From: Stigmatella aurantiaca DW4/3-1
GTDB taxonomy: Bacteria > Myxococcota > Myxococcia > Myxococcales > Myxococcaceae
Direction: 5' to 3'
NCBI RefSeq assembly: GCF_000165485.1
Contig: NC_014623.1
Coordinates: forward strand, 2,313,501-2,377,500
Length of the DNA stretch: 64,000 nt
The translations under genes were made by a program, and so were the position numbers. Positions 52,830 through 61,303 of the stretch are shown here, piece by piece; position 1 is the first letter of the stretch; every line of letters starts with the position of its first letter. Under the pieces are notes generated by a model that worked only from the letters and a program-made list of their open reading frames with translations, did no database searches and was not told the DNA's origin.

Positions 52830-53846
52830 TCAGTGACAGCCCCCGCCCTCATCGGGCGGCGGGGGGAGAGGCCGTGACCGGGAGTCTGCCGGTTCGTCCA
52901 CGTCGAGCTGGAAGTGGTACCCGGCCTCCTGGACGTAGACGCTGTTGCTTTGCCGGCTCTCGACGGGGGGAACCTCCCCGGAAGCATTGAGGACCCCTAC
53001 CTTGACATGCCTGGAGGTGGCATTGACTTTCTGGGCCAGACGGAAGAGCCAGGTAGCAGCCGGGGTGGCGGCATCCAGCTGGAGCGAGTGGGACTCGATG
53101 TCCTTGCCCGTTCGGTCGAACAGACGGAAGGTGACCTGGCTCTGGGCGGGCAGATCGGCCTGGGCCAGAACCTTCCCCAGCTCCTTCCAGCGGGTCGGCG
53201 CCACGGCGGTCTCCGGGAAGCTCACGTCGCTGCACGAGTAGAAGGCCTCCGTGCTGTCGGCGCGCTGCCAGATGGCGTAGATGACATGTGGCCCCTTCTT
53301 CGCCTTGGGCAGCGGACAGTTCATCCGGTACCGGTGATCCTCATCCGTGAGGTTCGTCGCGGTGCAGAACGGCGCATCCTCCAGGTCCGACCACTTCAAC
53401 GGCTGGGAGGGATCATAGCCGTCATGCGTGATAAAGAGCTGCATGGTTTTGGTGGCATGCAGGGCGGTGGCGTGAAACACGAACTCGAAGTTGCCCTGAG
53501 CATCGGGCAGCATCAGCGTGCTTTGCCAATCCGTCCGGGTGAGATCCAGGCCTCGATGGCTGGCATTGCCGCCGCTGCACAGTTGGCCATCGGGGATGAA
53601 CTGACGATGTCTGTCATTGGCCTTGGTTTGCCGGATGGCATTCCACTCGTAGAGCTGTGGTTTCCCACTGTGGGCAATCAATGCCTTGCAGGCAGTGGAC
53701 GTGGGGAACTCGGGATTGCCCTTGTAGCAATTGTAGACGCGGCTGATGGGGACTTCCATGGAGCCGTGTGCAAGCGCCTGGGTTGCCAGCAGAGAGCCCA
53801 ACAAGACGAGAAACGGCTTCAGATGAGTTTGGCGAGAGATGGTCAT
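52830..53846 (-). CDS. AA10 lytic polysaccharide monooxygenase, secreted
   Basis: 338 residues from ATG 53846. Signal peptide PFLVLLGSLLATQALA with cleavage before His27 (HGSMEVPISRVYNC), which becomes the N-terminal copper-brace histidine. The second brace His is H130 in FHATALHATKTMQLFIT; Phe202 in TEAFYSCSDV takes the axial position. Conserved Cys pairs of the AA10 domain lie in NCYKG, TACKAL, QLCSGG and MNCPL. After ~residue 212 a second domain of about 110 residues follows, with no recognised carbohydrate-binding module, ending GGGCH. AA10 enzymes oxidatively cleave chitin or cellulose; a chitin or cell-wall role suits a predatory saprophyte. Confidence 0.92.
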   Translation of the reverse strand: MTISRQTHLKPFLVLLGSLLATQALAHGSMEVPISRVYNCYKGNPEFPTSTACKALIAHSGKPQLYEWNAIRQTKANDRHRQFIPDGQLCSGGNASHRGLDLTRTDWQSTLMLPDAQGNFEFVFHATALHATKTMQLFITHDGYDPSQPLKWSDLEDAPFCTATNLTDEDHRYRMNCPLPKAKKGPHVIYAIWQRADSTEAFYSCSDVSFPETAVAPTRWKELGKVLAQADLPAQSQVTFRLFDRTGKDIESHSLQLDAATPAATWLFRLAQKVNATSRHVKVGVLNASGEVPPVESRQSNSVYVQEAGYHFQLDVDEPADSRSRPLPPPPDEGGGCH

Positions 53847-53899
53847 TGGAGTGTGGTATGAGTGTTTGTCTACCGTCACTCCGAGGGTTCTCACCGTGA

Positions 53900-53927
53900 G
53901 GTCCGCCAGCAATCGGACTGGCGGACC
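53900..53927. promoter_or_regulatory. perfect 10-bp inverted repeat upstream of the LPMO gene
   Basis: GGTCCGCCAG (53900-53909) and CTGGCGGACC (53918-53927) flank an 8-nt spacer, about 55 bp upstream of the LPMO start codon and 90 bp beyond the cyclophilin stop. Lacks a T-run on either strand, so an operator fits better than a terminator. Confidence 0.4.
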
Positions 53928-54017
53928 ATCCGGGAAAAGGCGCTTGCAAGCCTCCCCCACCCTCGAGGCGGTCCCCATGAAGGGGGCCGCCCCGCCCACC
54001 CGGGGGCCTGGGGACTG

Positions 54018-54533
54018 CTACACCGCGCCGCTGTCCGTGATGACGATCTTGGCCTTGGGTTGACCCGAGGCCGTGCCGAACGACTCGATCTTCTTCACCA
54101 GATCCATCCCCTCGATGACTTCGCCGAAGACGACGTGCTTCCCGTCGAGCCACGTGGTGGGAATGGTGGTGATGAAGAACTGCGAGCCGTTGGTGTTGGC
54201 CCCCGCGTTGGCCATGGACAGCTGGCCGGGCTTGGTGTGCTTGTTGATGAAGTTCTCGTCCTTGAACTTCTCCCCGTAGATGGACTCCCCTCCGGTGCCA
54301 TTGCCGTTGGTGAAGTCGCCCCCCTGGAGCATGAACTGCGGGATGATGCGGTGGAAGATCGAGCCCTTGTAGTGCAGCGGCTTGCCCTGCTTTCCGATGC
54401 CCTTCTCGCCCGTGCACAGGGCCCGGAAGTTCTCGGCGGTCTTGGGCGTGCGCTCATAGTCGAGCGCGAAGACGATGCGGCCGGACGGGGTGTCGTTGAT
54501 GGAAATGTCGAAGAAGACGTTGCTGTTCGCCAT
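54018..54533 (-). CDS. cyclophilin-type peptidyl-prolyl isomerase, eukaryote-like with divergent loop
   Basis: 171 residues from ATG 54533 (AGGATC upstream). Very close to eukaryotic cytosolic cyclophilins: the core [20 protein letters not shown] is intact, with Arg62, Phe67, Gln70, Trp128 and His133 at the positions of human CypA R55, F60, Q63, W121 and H126. An insertion ([11 protein letters not shown], residues ~48-57) corresponds to the divergent loop of plant and nematode cyclophilins, and Cys40 of plant CypA is kept. The Trp is what confers cyclosporin binding. No signal peptide, so cytosolic. Typical bacterial PpiA/PpiB lack this loop. Confidence 0.95.
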   Translation of the reverse strand: MANSNVFFDISINDTPSGRIVFALDYERTPKTAENFRALCTGEKGIGKQGKPLHYKGSIFHRIIPQFMLQGGDFTNGNGTGGESIYGEKFKDENFINKHTKPGQLSMANAGANTNGSQFFITTIPTTWLDGKHVVFGEVIEGMDLVKKIESFGTASGQPKAKIVITDSGAV

Positions 54534-54818
54534 TTTGATCCTCCATTCACTGCGGGAGCGTGTGCGGGGGACTGCGGTCCGCACGACGGGCCCGGGATAT
54601 CAGAGCCCGCCACGAAGGAGCGAAAAAGTGACGCCCGAGCGTGCACCTCTCAATAGAGCGGCTGCCTTGGGGGACTCGAAAGCGCACGAAGAGGGGGTGG
54701 AGACAGTGCCGGGAGGGCCGGGCGGGGGCCCTCCAGCGAAGCCGTTGTGCTGGGCGGCAGTGCTTTCCGTGTAGTGTTTGGCCTGGGCCTCGAGGCCCGT
54801 CAACCCAGGGGATTTGCG

Positions 54819-55121
54819 ATGAAGCGCATGGTCAGCAGGGCGTCCTTTCTCGTGGTGGCGCTGATGGCGGTTGCGGTGGGGCCACTGGCCTCCGTCCAGG
54901 CCGCGGAAGACACGCGCGATGCTTCCTCGAAGCAATGTCTGGCCGAGCGCGCCGGGGAGACGGAGCGTCTCCAGGAAGTGCGGATGTCCCAGGACTCGGG
55001 GGCCGCGCCGGGGTACTGCACGGTGGATTGTTCGCGATGTGCGTCGACCCAGGAGTGCCTGAGCCGGGGCGCGGGAAGCTGCACCGCGATCAAGGCTTGC
55101 CGGGGTCCATCTCAGGAGTAG
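54819..55121 (+). CDS. small secreted Cys-rich protein
   Basis: 100 residues from ATG 54819. Signal peptide SFLVVALMAVAVGPLASVQA (cleavage near residue 28), then a ~70-residue mature part with seven cysteines (40, 67, 71, 74, 80, 88, 94), including the cluster CTVDCSRCASTQEC. The spacing suggests disulfides. No family recognised. Unpaired from its neighbours: divergent from the cyclophilin gene, convergent with the anti-sigma gene. Confidence 0.65.
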   Translation: MKRMVSRASFLVVALMAVAVGPLASVQAAEDTRDASSKQCLAERAGETERLQEVRMSQDSGAAPGYCTVDCSRCASTQECLSRGAGSCTAIKACRGPSQE

Positions 55122-55169
55122 GCGTTGGCCAGGAAGGCCCAAGGGCGGGCTCCTTGGCACCGGAAGGGC

Positions 55170-55940
55170 TCAGGGGGCGTAGTTGCGCGAGGGCAACCTC
55201 GCGCGCAGCAGCAGCGTCACCACGGACAGCAGCAGCCACGGGGCGATGTGGCCGAGCGCCAGGTGTTCGGCGCTCCCATCCGCACAGTGCAGGTGCAGGA
55301 CGAAGAGTCCCACTCCCGCCGAGGACAGGCCGGCGGCCACGGCGCGCCATGGCTGGAAGGCCGAGCGGCAGAGCAGGACAAGCGTGAGCGCCAAGGGCGG
55401 GACGCTCAGGGCCACCTCGGTCACCATGCACCCCAGCACCCCGGCAAGAAAGCTCCGCATCCCCGTGTAGCCCGAGCCGCCCAGAAGTTGGAAGAGCACC
55501 ACCCCCGCGGCGCCCCCGCCGATGAGGCCCCACGCCGGGCGCCGGCGCGCCGGCGCCAGAGCGATGAACGCACCGCCCCCCACCAGCACGAGGATGAGGA
55601 GCGCCAGTCCCGCGACAACGGCCGGGGAGGCCGCGTTGTTCACCCATCCCCGGCGGCCCAAGGCGAACAGCCCTCCCCCCATGACCCCGCCGAAGACCGC
55701 CAGCAGGACCAGCAGCTCGCGCCACCAAGGCGAGGCTCTGGGATGGGCGGCCAGCTCCCGCAGGGCCTGGGTGCGGGAGCGCTCGGGGGGCTCGGACAGG
55801 GGCGCTTGGGGCAGCGCTCCAAGCGCCCCGAAGCCCTCGGTGATGGCGCGGCAGTCCTCACACGAGGCGGCGTGCGCGGCCAGCTCCGGCGGCAGGGGGC
55901 CTCCCAGGGCATCCATCACGCGTGCGCACTCGGGCCTCAT
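55170..55940 (-). CDS. membrane anti-sigma factor with zinc-binding N-terminus
   Basis: 256 residues. The N-terminal part has C-x-n-HAASCEDC, a zinc anti-sigma (ZAS/zf-HC2) motif (Cys5, His22, Cys26, Cys29 region). Then six or so membrane helices follow (LLVLLAVFGGVMGGGLFAL; VAGLALLILVLVGGGAFI; ...; APWLLLSVVTLLLRA). Multi-helix anti-sigmas of this type hold their ECF partner at the membrane until a signal arrives. Its ATG overlaps the stop of the sigma factor gene, as usual for such pairs. The signal is unknown. Confidence 0.85.
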   Translation of the reverse strand: MRPECARVMDALGGPLPPELAAHAASCEDCRAITEGFGALGALPQAPLSEPPERSRTQALRELAAHPRASPWWRELLVLLAVFGGVMGGGLFALGRRGWVNNAASPAVVAGLALLILVLVGGGAFIALAPARRRPAWGLIGGGAAGVVLFQLLGGSGYTGMRSFLAGVLGCMVTEVALSVPPLALTLVLLCRSAFQPWRAVAAGLSSAGVGLFVLHLHCADGSAEHLALGHIAPWLLLSVVTLLLRARLPSRNYAP

Positions 55941-56506
55941 TCCCTCATCTCCTCGCGCTGTTGGGCCAGCAGCTCCCTCAGCCGCGCGTAACCCCGGTGG
56001 GCGCGTACCTTCACCGCTGTCTCTGTCAGGCCCATGGCCTCGGCAATCTCCGCGAAGCTCATTCCCTCGAAGCGATGCAGGACGATGGGGACCCGCTGGC
56101 CCTCTGGCAGCAGCGAGAGGGCGCGTTGCACGGTGCGCTCCAGCCCCGGGTCGCGAGGGTCCTGCGTGTCAGCGGCGGCATGGACGGGGAGCTCGCCCTC
56201 CGCGGTGAGCTCTTCCGGCCGTGCATTGCGGCGCTGCTGATCCCGGGCCGCGTTGGTGGCGATGGCGTACAGCCACGGTTTCAAGCGGGCCCCCGAAAGG
56301 AAGCGCCCCCGGGCTCGCACCAAGGAGAGAAAAGTGACCTGCACCAGGTCCTCGGCGGCCGTCCGGCTGCCGGTCAGCCGGGTGAGGTAGCCTTGCACGG
56401 GCCGGGCGTAGCGCTGGAAGAGCTCGTTGAAGGCCGCCGCATCGCCCTGGCAGAACCGCGCCATCAACGCTTCGTCGGAGGCCTCACTGCCGGAGGCGCG
56501 CCCCAT
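55937..56506 (-). CDS. ECF-type RNA polymerase sigma factor
   Basis: 189 residues from ATG 56506 (the open frame to 56782 is non-coding in character). Region 2: DEALMARFCQGDAAAFNELFQRY, with AAEDLVQVTFLSLVRA and the -10 recognition helix WLYAIATNAARDQQRR. Region 4: LLPEGQRVPIVLHRFEGMSFAEIAEAMGLTETAVKVRAHRG, a helix-turn-helix for the -35 element. No extra C-terminal domain. Directly followed by its membrane anti-sigma gene (ATGA overlap). Confidence 0.95.
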   Translation of the reverse strand: MGRASGSEASDEALMARFCQGDAAAFNELFQRYARPVQGYLTRLTGSRTAAEDLVQVTFLSLVRARGRFLSGARLKPWLYAIATNAARDQQRRNARPEELTAEGELPVHAAADTQDPRDPGLERTVQRALSLLPEGQRVPIVLHRFEGMSFAEIAEAMGLTETAVKVRAHRGYARLRELLAQQREEMRE

Positions 56507-56769
56507 GTCCGTTTCCGGGCATCGTGGGGCGGTTTCGGGTTTGAGCGGTGACACGGACCTCGGCAGCTTAACCCATGTTGGCCGGGCGGCCCTGGGCGTT
56601 TTCAGCCGATGGGCGCCTGCCGGCCTGTCAGGCGGCTTTTTCTTGAAATCAGGTGTGACCTGTGCCCTGGGGCCCCGGAGACGCACCGTGGGTGGGATTG
56701 AAAAGAGACACCCGGTCATCCACGAGCCCTGGCACGTGCTTCCATTCTGTCCGTCAAACGAGAAGAAGG

Positions 56770-56783
56770 TGTGAGCGCTCACA
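56770..56783. promoter_or_regulatory. lacO-like operator upstream of araD
   Basis: TGTGAGCGCTCACA, a perfect 14-bp palindrome identical to the core of the idealised lac operator. It ends 5 bp before a candidate -35 box and 105 bp before the araD ATG. Suggests a LacI/GalR-family regulator; none is in the window. Confidence 0.6.
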
Positions 56784-56787
56784 TCAC

Positions 56788-56816
56788 TTGAGCCGACATG
56801 CGTCGATTGTTGTTAT
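56788..56816 (+). promoter_or_regulatory. candidate sigma-70 promoter of araD
   Basis: TTGAGC, a 17-bp spacer, then TGTTAT. Moderate match, well placed beside the palindrome; it implies a leader of roughly 65 nt. Confidence 0.35.
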
Positions 56817-56888
56817 GAGATGTGGTGATCCCGGTGCGATGGATTAAAATGCATGAGCGGCGTTTGGTATCGGCCGCTCAGAGGCGAC

Positions 56889-57587
56889 ATGGGATCGAAA
56901 TACCGGGAGTTGAAGGAGCGCGCCTGGGAAGCCAACAGGGAGATCCCAAGGCGCGGACTCGCCATCTTCACTTTTGGGAATGTGTCTGCTCTGGATTCCG
57001 CCGCGGGTGTTTTCGCCATCAAGCCCAGCGGCGTCGCTTACGACAAGCTGTCATGGGATGACATGGTGGTGGTCGATCTCGACGGGAAGACCGTGGAAGG
57101 CACGCTCCGCCCCTCGTCTGACACGAAGACTCACATGGTGCTCTACCGGAACCTGCGGGGGCTGGGAGGGATTGCCCATACGCATTCCACCTATGCCACG
57201 GGATGGGCCCAGGCGAGGTTGCCCATCCCCTTGTATGGGACGACTCACGCGGACCACCTGACCGAGGACATTCCCTGCACCGCGGTCATGAGCGATGAGG
57301 CGGTGGAGCGCGATTATGAACTCGAGACTGGCAATCAAATCCTCGAGTGTTTCCGGAACCGGAATCCGTTGCACACGCCCATGGTGCTGGTGGCTGGGCA
57401 TGCGCCTTTTGCCTGGGGAGAGTCCGCCGAGAAGGCCGTCTACAATGCGGGCGTTCTGGAGGAGATCGCGAAGATGGCGTTCATCACCCGTGGGATTACC
57501 TCGGAGGCTGTCCGCTTGCCTGACCGCCTCATCCGCAAGCACTTCGAGAGAAAGCACGGCAAGAGCGCGTATTACGGACAGAAATAA
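56889..57587 (+). CDS. araD: L-ribulose-5-phosphate 4-epimerase
   Basis: 232 residues from ATG 56889 (AGAGG upstream); ATG 56853 is possible but extends beyond the family. Class II aldolase fold: LTWGNVSA-like FTFGNVSALD, KPSGVAYD, zinc histidines in HTHSTYATGWAQA, and GHAPFAWG carrying the third His. Length matches E. coli AraD (231). It converts L-ribulose-5-P to D-xylulose-5-P, the last step before the pentose phosphate pathway. Transcribed towards, not with, the araB-araA/transporter operon; stops are 18 bp apart. Confidence 0.95.
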   Translation: MGSKYRELKERAWEANREIPRRGLAIFTFGNVSALDSAAGVFAIKPSGVAYDKLSWDDMVVVDLDGKTVEGTLRPSSDTKTHMVLYRNLRGLGGIAHTHSTYATGWAQARLPIPLYGTTHADHLTEDIPCTAVMSDEAVERDYELETGNQILECFRNRNPLHTPMVLVAGHAPFAWGESAEKAVYNAGVLEEIAKMAFITRGITSEAVRLPDRLIRKHFERKHGKSAYYGQK

Positions 57588-57605
57588 TCCCCCCCTCGCC
57601 CGCGC

Positions 57606-58649
57606 TCACCCCGCGCGGGCTTGTCCCCGGCGGTGGGTGATTTTCTCGAACACCTTCTGGAACAGGCAGAAGACGAGCAGCAGCAGGCCGATGACAATCT
57701 TCGTCCACCAGGAGCTGAGGCTCCCCTCGAACATGATCAACGTCTGGATGGTGCCGTAGATCAGCACGCCGACGAGGGTACCCGCGACATAGCCCGAGCC
57801 TCCCGTGAGCAAGGTGCCGCCGATCACCGCCGCGGCGATGGCGTCCATCTCCATGCCCTGCGCGTGCAGCCCATAACCCGAGAGCATGTAGAAGGTGAAG
57901 GAGACGCCGGCGAGGGCGGAGCAGAGGCCGCTGAACGTGTAGGTGAGGATCTTGGTCCGCGCCACCGGCAGCCCCATCAGCAAGGCCGATTGCTCGTTTC
58001 CGCCCATCGCATAGATGGTCCGGCCAAACCGCGTGTAGTGGGCGAGGTAGATCGCCCCCGCGAGCACGGCCAGCGCGATGACGACGTTGATGGAGATGGA
58101 GCTGTCAAAGGGCAGCGGAAAGCGGAGCGCGGAGACCTCGGTGAAGAAGGTGTGGGTGATGGCGATCGAGTTGATGCTGATGAGGTAGCAGAGCCCCCGT
58201 GCCAGGAACATGCCCGCCAACGTGACGATGAAGGGCTGGATCGCGAAGTAATGGATGACGAAGCCCTGGATGGAGCCGATGACCGCCCCCATGACGAGGA
58301 CCAGCGGGACGGCCAGGGCAGGGCTCCAGCCCTGGTTCTCGACCAGGGCGGCCAGCACCATGGTGGTCAGCGCGATGACCGAACCCACCGAGAGATCGAT
58401 GCCCCCGGAGATGATGACGAAGGTCATCCCGATCGCCGTGACGACGAGGAATGAGTTGTCGATGAAGAGGTTGAGGAAGACCTGGAGCGAGAAGAAGCCG
58501 TCGAATGCGAAGGAGCCGGCCCCGAACATCGCCACGAAGAGCCCCAGGGTGACGGTGAGGGGCAGGTAACGCGGGTCCAGGCGGAGCTTGGGCCTTGGGG
58601 GGATCAGCAGGGGAAGTTCCGCGGCGGGGGCGGCCTTGACGTGGTTCAT
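57606..58649 (-). CDS. yjfF: sugar ABC transporter permease, YjfF-like
   Basis: 347 residues from ATG 58649. BPD_transp_2 permease with about nine helices; conserved GMTFVIISGGIDLSVGSVIALTTM, FGRTIYAMGGNEQSALLMGLPV and VIGGTLLTGGSGYVAGTLVG. Closest in layout to YjfF, one of the two permeases of the YtfQRT-YjfF galactofuranose system. Its ATG overlaps the YtfT stop. It is contained in a longer in-frame open region that runs antisense-free into other genes, which is an artefact of GC-rich coding. Last gene of the operon. Confidence 0.9.
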   Translation of the reverse strand: MNHVKAAPAAELPLLIPPRPKLRLDPRYLPLTVTLGLFVAMFGAGSFAFDGFFSLQVFLNLFIDNSFLVVTAIGMTFVIISGGIDLSVGSVIALTTMVLAALVENQGWSPALAVPLVLVMGAVIGSIQGFVIHYFAIQPFIVTLAGMFLARGLCYLISINSIAITHTFFTEVSALRFPLPFDSSISINVVIALAVLAGAIYLAHYTRFGRTIYAMGGNEQSALLMGLPVARTKILTYTFSGLCSALAGVSFTFYMLSGYGLHAQGMEMDAIAAAVIGGTLLTGGSGYVAGTLVGVLIYGTIQTLIMFEGSLSSWWTKIVIGLLLLVFCLFQKVFEKITHRRGQARAG

Positions 58650-59725
58650 GACAGTGCCTCCCGTGCCTTGCCCAGGGAGGTGAGGCGGTTCCGGACCTTG
58701 TCCGATTGCAGGATGCTGACGAGGAAGACGACACCGGCCTTCACGACGAGCGTCACTTCGGGGGCAACCCCCGCGGCGTAGATGGTCGTGGTGAGCGTCT
58801 GGATGATGAGGGCGCCCAGCACGCCGCCGGTCAGCGTGAACCGGCCGCCCCCGAGCGAGGTGCCTCCCAGCACCACCGCCAGGATGGCGTCCAGCTCGAA
58901 GAGGAGCCCCGCGTTGTTTCCATCCGCGCTCTTGACGTTCGAGCTGACGATCAAGCCGGCAATCCCTGCGCACAGGCCGCAGAAAGCGTAGACCCAGAAG
59001 GTGATGGCCCGTGCCCGGACCCCCGAGAAACGGGCGGCCACGGGGTTGATGCCAATCGCCTCGATGAAGAGGCCCAGCGCCGTCTTTCGGGTGAGGAGCA
59101 GCAGGACGCTTAGCACGGCCGCCACGATGAAGAGCGAGAAGGGAATCCCCGCCAGGAAGCCGTTTCCGATGAAGGAGTAGGGGCTGTAGTAGATGGTGAT
59201 GATCTGTCCCCCCGTGATGAGCTGCGCCAGCCCACGTCCCGTCACGAGGAGGATCAGCGTGGCGATGATGGGCTGCATGCCGAAGTAGGAGACGAGCAAG
59301 CCGTTCCACATTCCCAGGAGCATGGCCACGGCCAGCGACACGGCGATGACCGCGGGGAGCGGATACAGGGTGACGTTCTGCATCCCGCCCTCCAGGACGA
59401 GCTGGCCGCCAATCATCGTCGCCGCCACGGCCCCGGAGATGGCCACCACCGCGCCCACGGAGATGTCGATGCCGTGCGTCGCGATCACCAGGGTCAGCCC
59501 CATGGCGATGATCATCAGGGGAGAGGCGCGGTTGAGGATGTCGATCAAGCTTCCATACAGGTGCCCATCCCGCATGGTGATGGAGAAGAACTGCGGGTTG
59601 GTGACCAGGTTGAACAGCAAAAGCAGGGCCAGCGTGACCAGGGGCCAGAAGATGCGCGCCTTGGCCAGGTCTCTCAGCGGGCTGGAATCCCGTGCCTGGC
59701 CACGCTGCGCTGAAGAGGACGTCAT
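58646..59725 (-). CDS. ytfT: sugar ABC transporter permease, YtfT-like
   Basis: 359 residues. BPD_transp_2 permease: PLMIIAMGLTLVIATHGIDISVGAVVAISGAVAATM, GVRARAITFWVYAFCGLCAGIAGLI and DAILAVVLGGTSLGGGRF are the expected conserved blocks. Forms the heteromeric pore with the YjfF-like protein. Overlaps both neighbours by 4 bp (ATGA with the ATPase before it and with yjfF after it). Confidence 0.92.
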   Translation of the reverse strand: MTSSSAQRGQARDSSPLRDLAKARIFWPLVTLALLLLFNLVTNPQFFSITMRDGHLYGSLIDILNRASPLMIIAMGLTLVIATHGIDISVGAVVAISGAVAATMIGGQLVLEGGMQNVTLYPLPAVIAVSLAVAMLLGMWNGLLVSYFGMQPIIATLILLVTGRGLAQLITGGQIITIYYSPYSFIGNGFLAGIPFSLFIVAAVLSVLLLLTRKTALGLFIEAIGINPVAARFSGVRARAITFWVYAFCGLCAGIAGLIVSSNVKSADGNNAGLLFELDAILAVVLGGTSLGGGRFTLTGGVLGALIIQTLTTTIYAAGVAPEVTLVVKAGVVFLVSILQSDKVRNRLTSLGKAREALS

Positions 59726-61275
59726 GCCTGGCCTCCCGCGATGATCTTGAACACGCTGCCCTCGTCCGCCTCACGGGTTTCGAGCTCGCCCACCTTCTGG
59801 CGGTCGCGCATGACCGCGATGCGGTCCGAATAGCGGAGAACCTCTTCGATCTCCGAGGAGATGAAGAGGATGGCCATGCCCTGGTCACACAATGCCATCA
59901 CCTGTCCCATGATCTCGGCCTTCGCCGCGACGTCGATGCCCCGGGTGGGCTCATCGAGGATGAGCATCCGCGGATGGGTGGCCAGCCAGCGTGCCAGGAG
60001 CACCTTCTGCTGATTGCCGCCGGAGAGCTGGGAGATGGGCGTCTCCATGTCGGAGACCTTGATGCCCAGGGCCTGGATGTAGCGCTCCGCCAGCTCCTCC
60101 TGCTGCTTCCGGGAGATGCTCCGGAAAATGCCCGACTTCGCCTGGAGCGCGAGCACCATGTTCTCGCGGATCGACAACTCTCCGATGATGCCTTCGTGCT
60201 TGCGGTCCTCTGGACAGAAGCCGATGCCTCGCTGGATGGCCTCCATCGGCGAGGAGAGCCGCGCCGGTTCTCCTTCGATTTCGATCGAGCCCTGCTCGGC
60301 CCGGTCGATGCCGAAGAGCAGCCGGGCCAGCTCGGTTCTTCCCGAGCCCAGAAGGCCTCCCATGCCCAGGGATTGGCCTTGCTGGACCTCCAGTTCCACG
60401 TCCTGAACCGAGCCCCGGCGGCCGAGCTTCTCCGCGCGCAGGAAAGGCTTCCTGGTCCCCGAGCGCTCCCCGTCACCCGCTGCCTTGGGCTCCAGCGGGA
60501 GGGGGGCGCGGGCGCTCTGGGTCCTGCTCGTCCCTTCGCTGGAGACTTCGCGGCCGACCATCTTGTTCACCAACTCCATGCGGGACACGCCATTCACGGG
60601 ATGCTCGCTGACGAGCTCGCCGTTTCTCAGAATGGTGATGCGGTCGGAGATCTCGAAGGTCTGGCCGAGGAAGTGCGTGACGAAGAGGATGGCCATCCCC
60701 TGGGCCTTGAGCCTCCGCATGACGGACAAGAGCATCTTCACCTCGTCCTCGGCGAGGCTCGAAGTGGGCTCGTCGAGGATGAGGATCTTCGCCTGCATGT
60801 TCAGCGCCCGGGCGATGGCGCACACCTGCTGGACCGCGATCGAGCAGGTGAACAGGGGCGCGCTGACATCGACGTGGAGGTTGAGGTCCGACAGGAGAGA
60901 CTCCGCCCTCTGGTGCATCTGTTTCCAGCGGATGGCGAAGGACTCGGAGCCGTTGTGGCCCAGGCAGATGTTCTCGGCGACCGAGAGGTTGGGGCAGAGG
61001 TTCACCTCTTGGTAGACCGTGCTGATTCCCAGCCGCTGCGCCTCCAGGGGGCTCTTGGGTTTGACCTCGCGGCCCTGAAGGAGGATGCGGCCTGCGTCCG
61101 GGCGATGGACGCCGGTCAGGACCTTGATCAGCGTCGACTTTCCCGCGCCATTCTGGCCCATCACCGAGTGGACCTCGCCCGGGAAGAGACGGAAGTCGAC
61201 GCCACGGAGGGCCTGGACACCGGAGAAGCGCTTCGAGATCCCCTTCATCTCGAGCACCGGAACGGCTTCGCTCAT
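59722..61275 (-). CDS. ytfR: sugar ABC transporter ATPase, YtfR/AraG type (tandem ABC)
   Basis: 517 residues from ATG 61275 (the frame is open to 61338). Two ABC domains. The first has an intact Walker A (GQNGAGKST), a Walker B LILDEPTSSLAEDE and a degenerate signature region (CSIAVQQVCAIARAL). The second has a degenerate P-loop region (LLGSGRTELARL), full signature LSGGNQQKV and Walker B LILDEPTRGIDVAAK. This asymmetry is normal for the RbsA/AraG/YtfR group. Lies 28 bp after the binding-protein gene. Confidence 0.95.
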   Translation of the reverse strand: MSEAVPVLEMKGISKRFSGVQALRGVDFRLFPGEVHSVMGQNGAGKSTLIKVLTGVHRPDAGRILLQGREVKPKSPLEAQRLGISTVYQEVNLCPNLSVAENICLGHNGSESFAIRWKQMHQRAESLLSDLNLHVDVSAPLFTCSIAVQQVCAIARALNMQAKILILDEPTSSLAEDEVKMLLSVMRRLKAQGMAILFVTHFLGQTFEISDRITILRNGELVSEHPVNGVSRMELVNKMVGREVSSEGTSRTQSARAPLPLEPKAAGDGERSGTRKPFLRAEKLGRRGSVQDVELEVQQGQSLGMGGLLGSGRTELARLLFGIDRAEQGSIEIEGEPARLSSPMEAIQRGIGFCPEDRKHEGIIGELSIRENMVLALQAKSGIFRSISRKQQEELAERYIQALGIKVSDMETPISQLSGGNQQKVLLARWLATHPRMLILDEPTRGIDVAAKAEIMGQVMALCDQGMAILFISSEIEEVLRYSDRIAVMRDRQKVGELETREADEGSVFKIIAGGQA

Positions 61276-61303
61276 GGGTGTTTCCTCGCCGTGCCGGGGA
61301 GGC

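Larger units (their letters stand above)
56507..56888. other. 382-bp intergenic region upstream of ECF sigma and araD genes
   Basis: No protein-like frame. The right half is AT-richer than the surroundings and holds a 14-bp palindrome and a sigma-70-like promoter candidate for araD (separate entries). The left half should contain the sigma factor promoter, which I cannot pinpoint. Confidence 0.5.

Noticed and set aside
57606-59888. 760-codon minus frame spanning both sugar permeases
   Set aside because: Its second half is the genuine YjfF-like permease; its first part is an off-frame reading of the YtfT gene.
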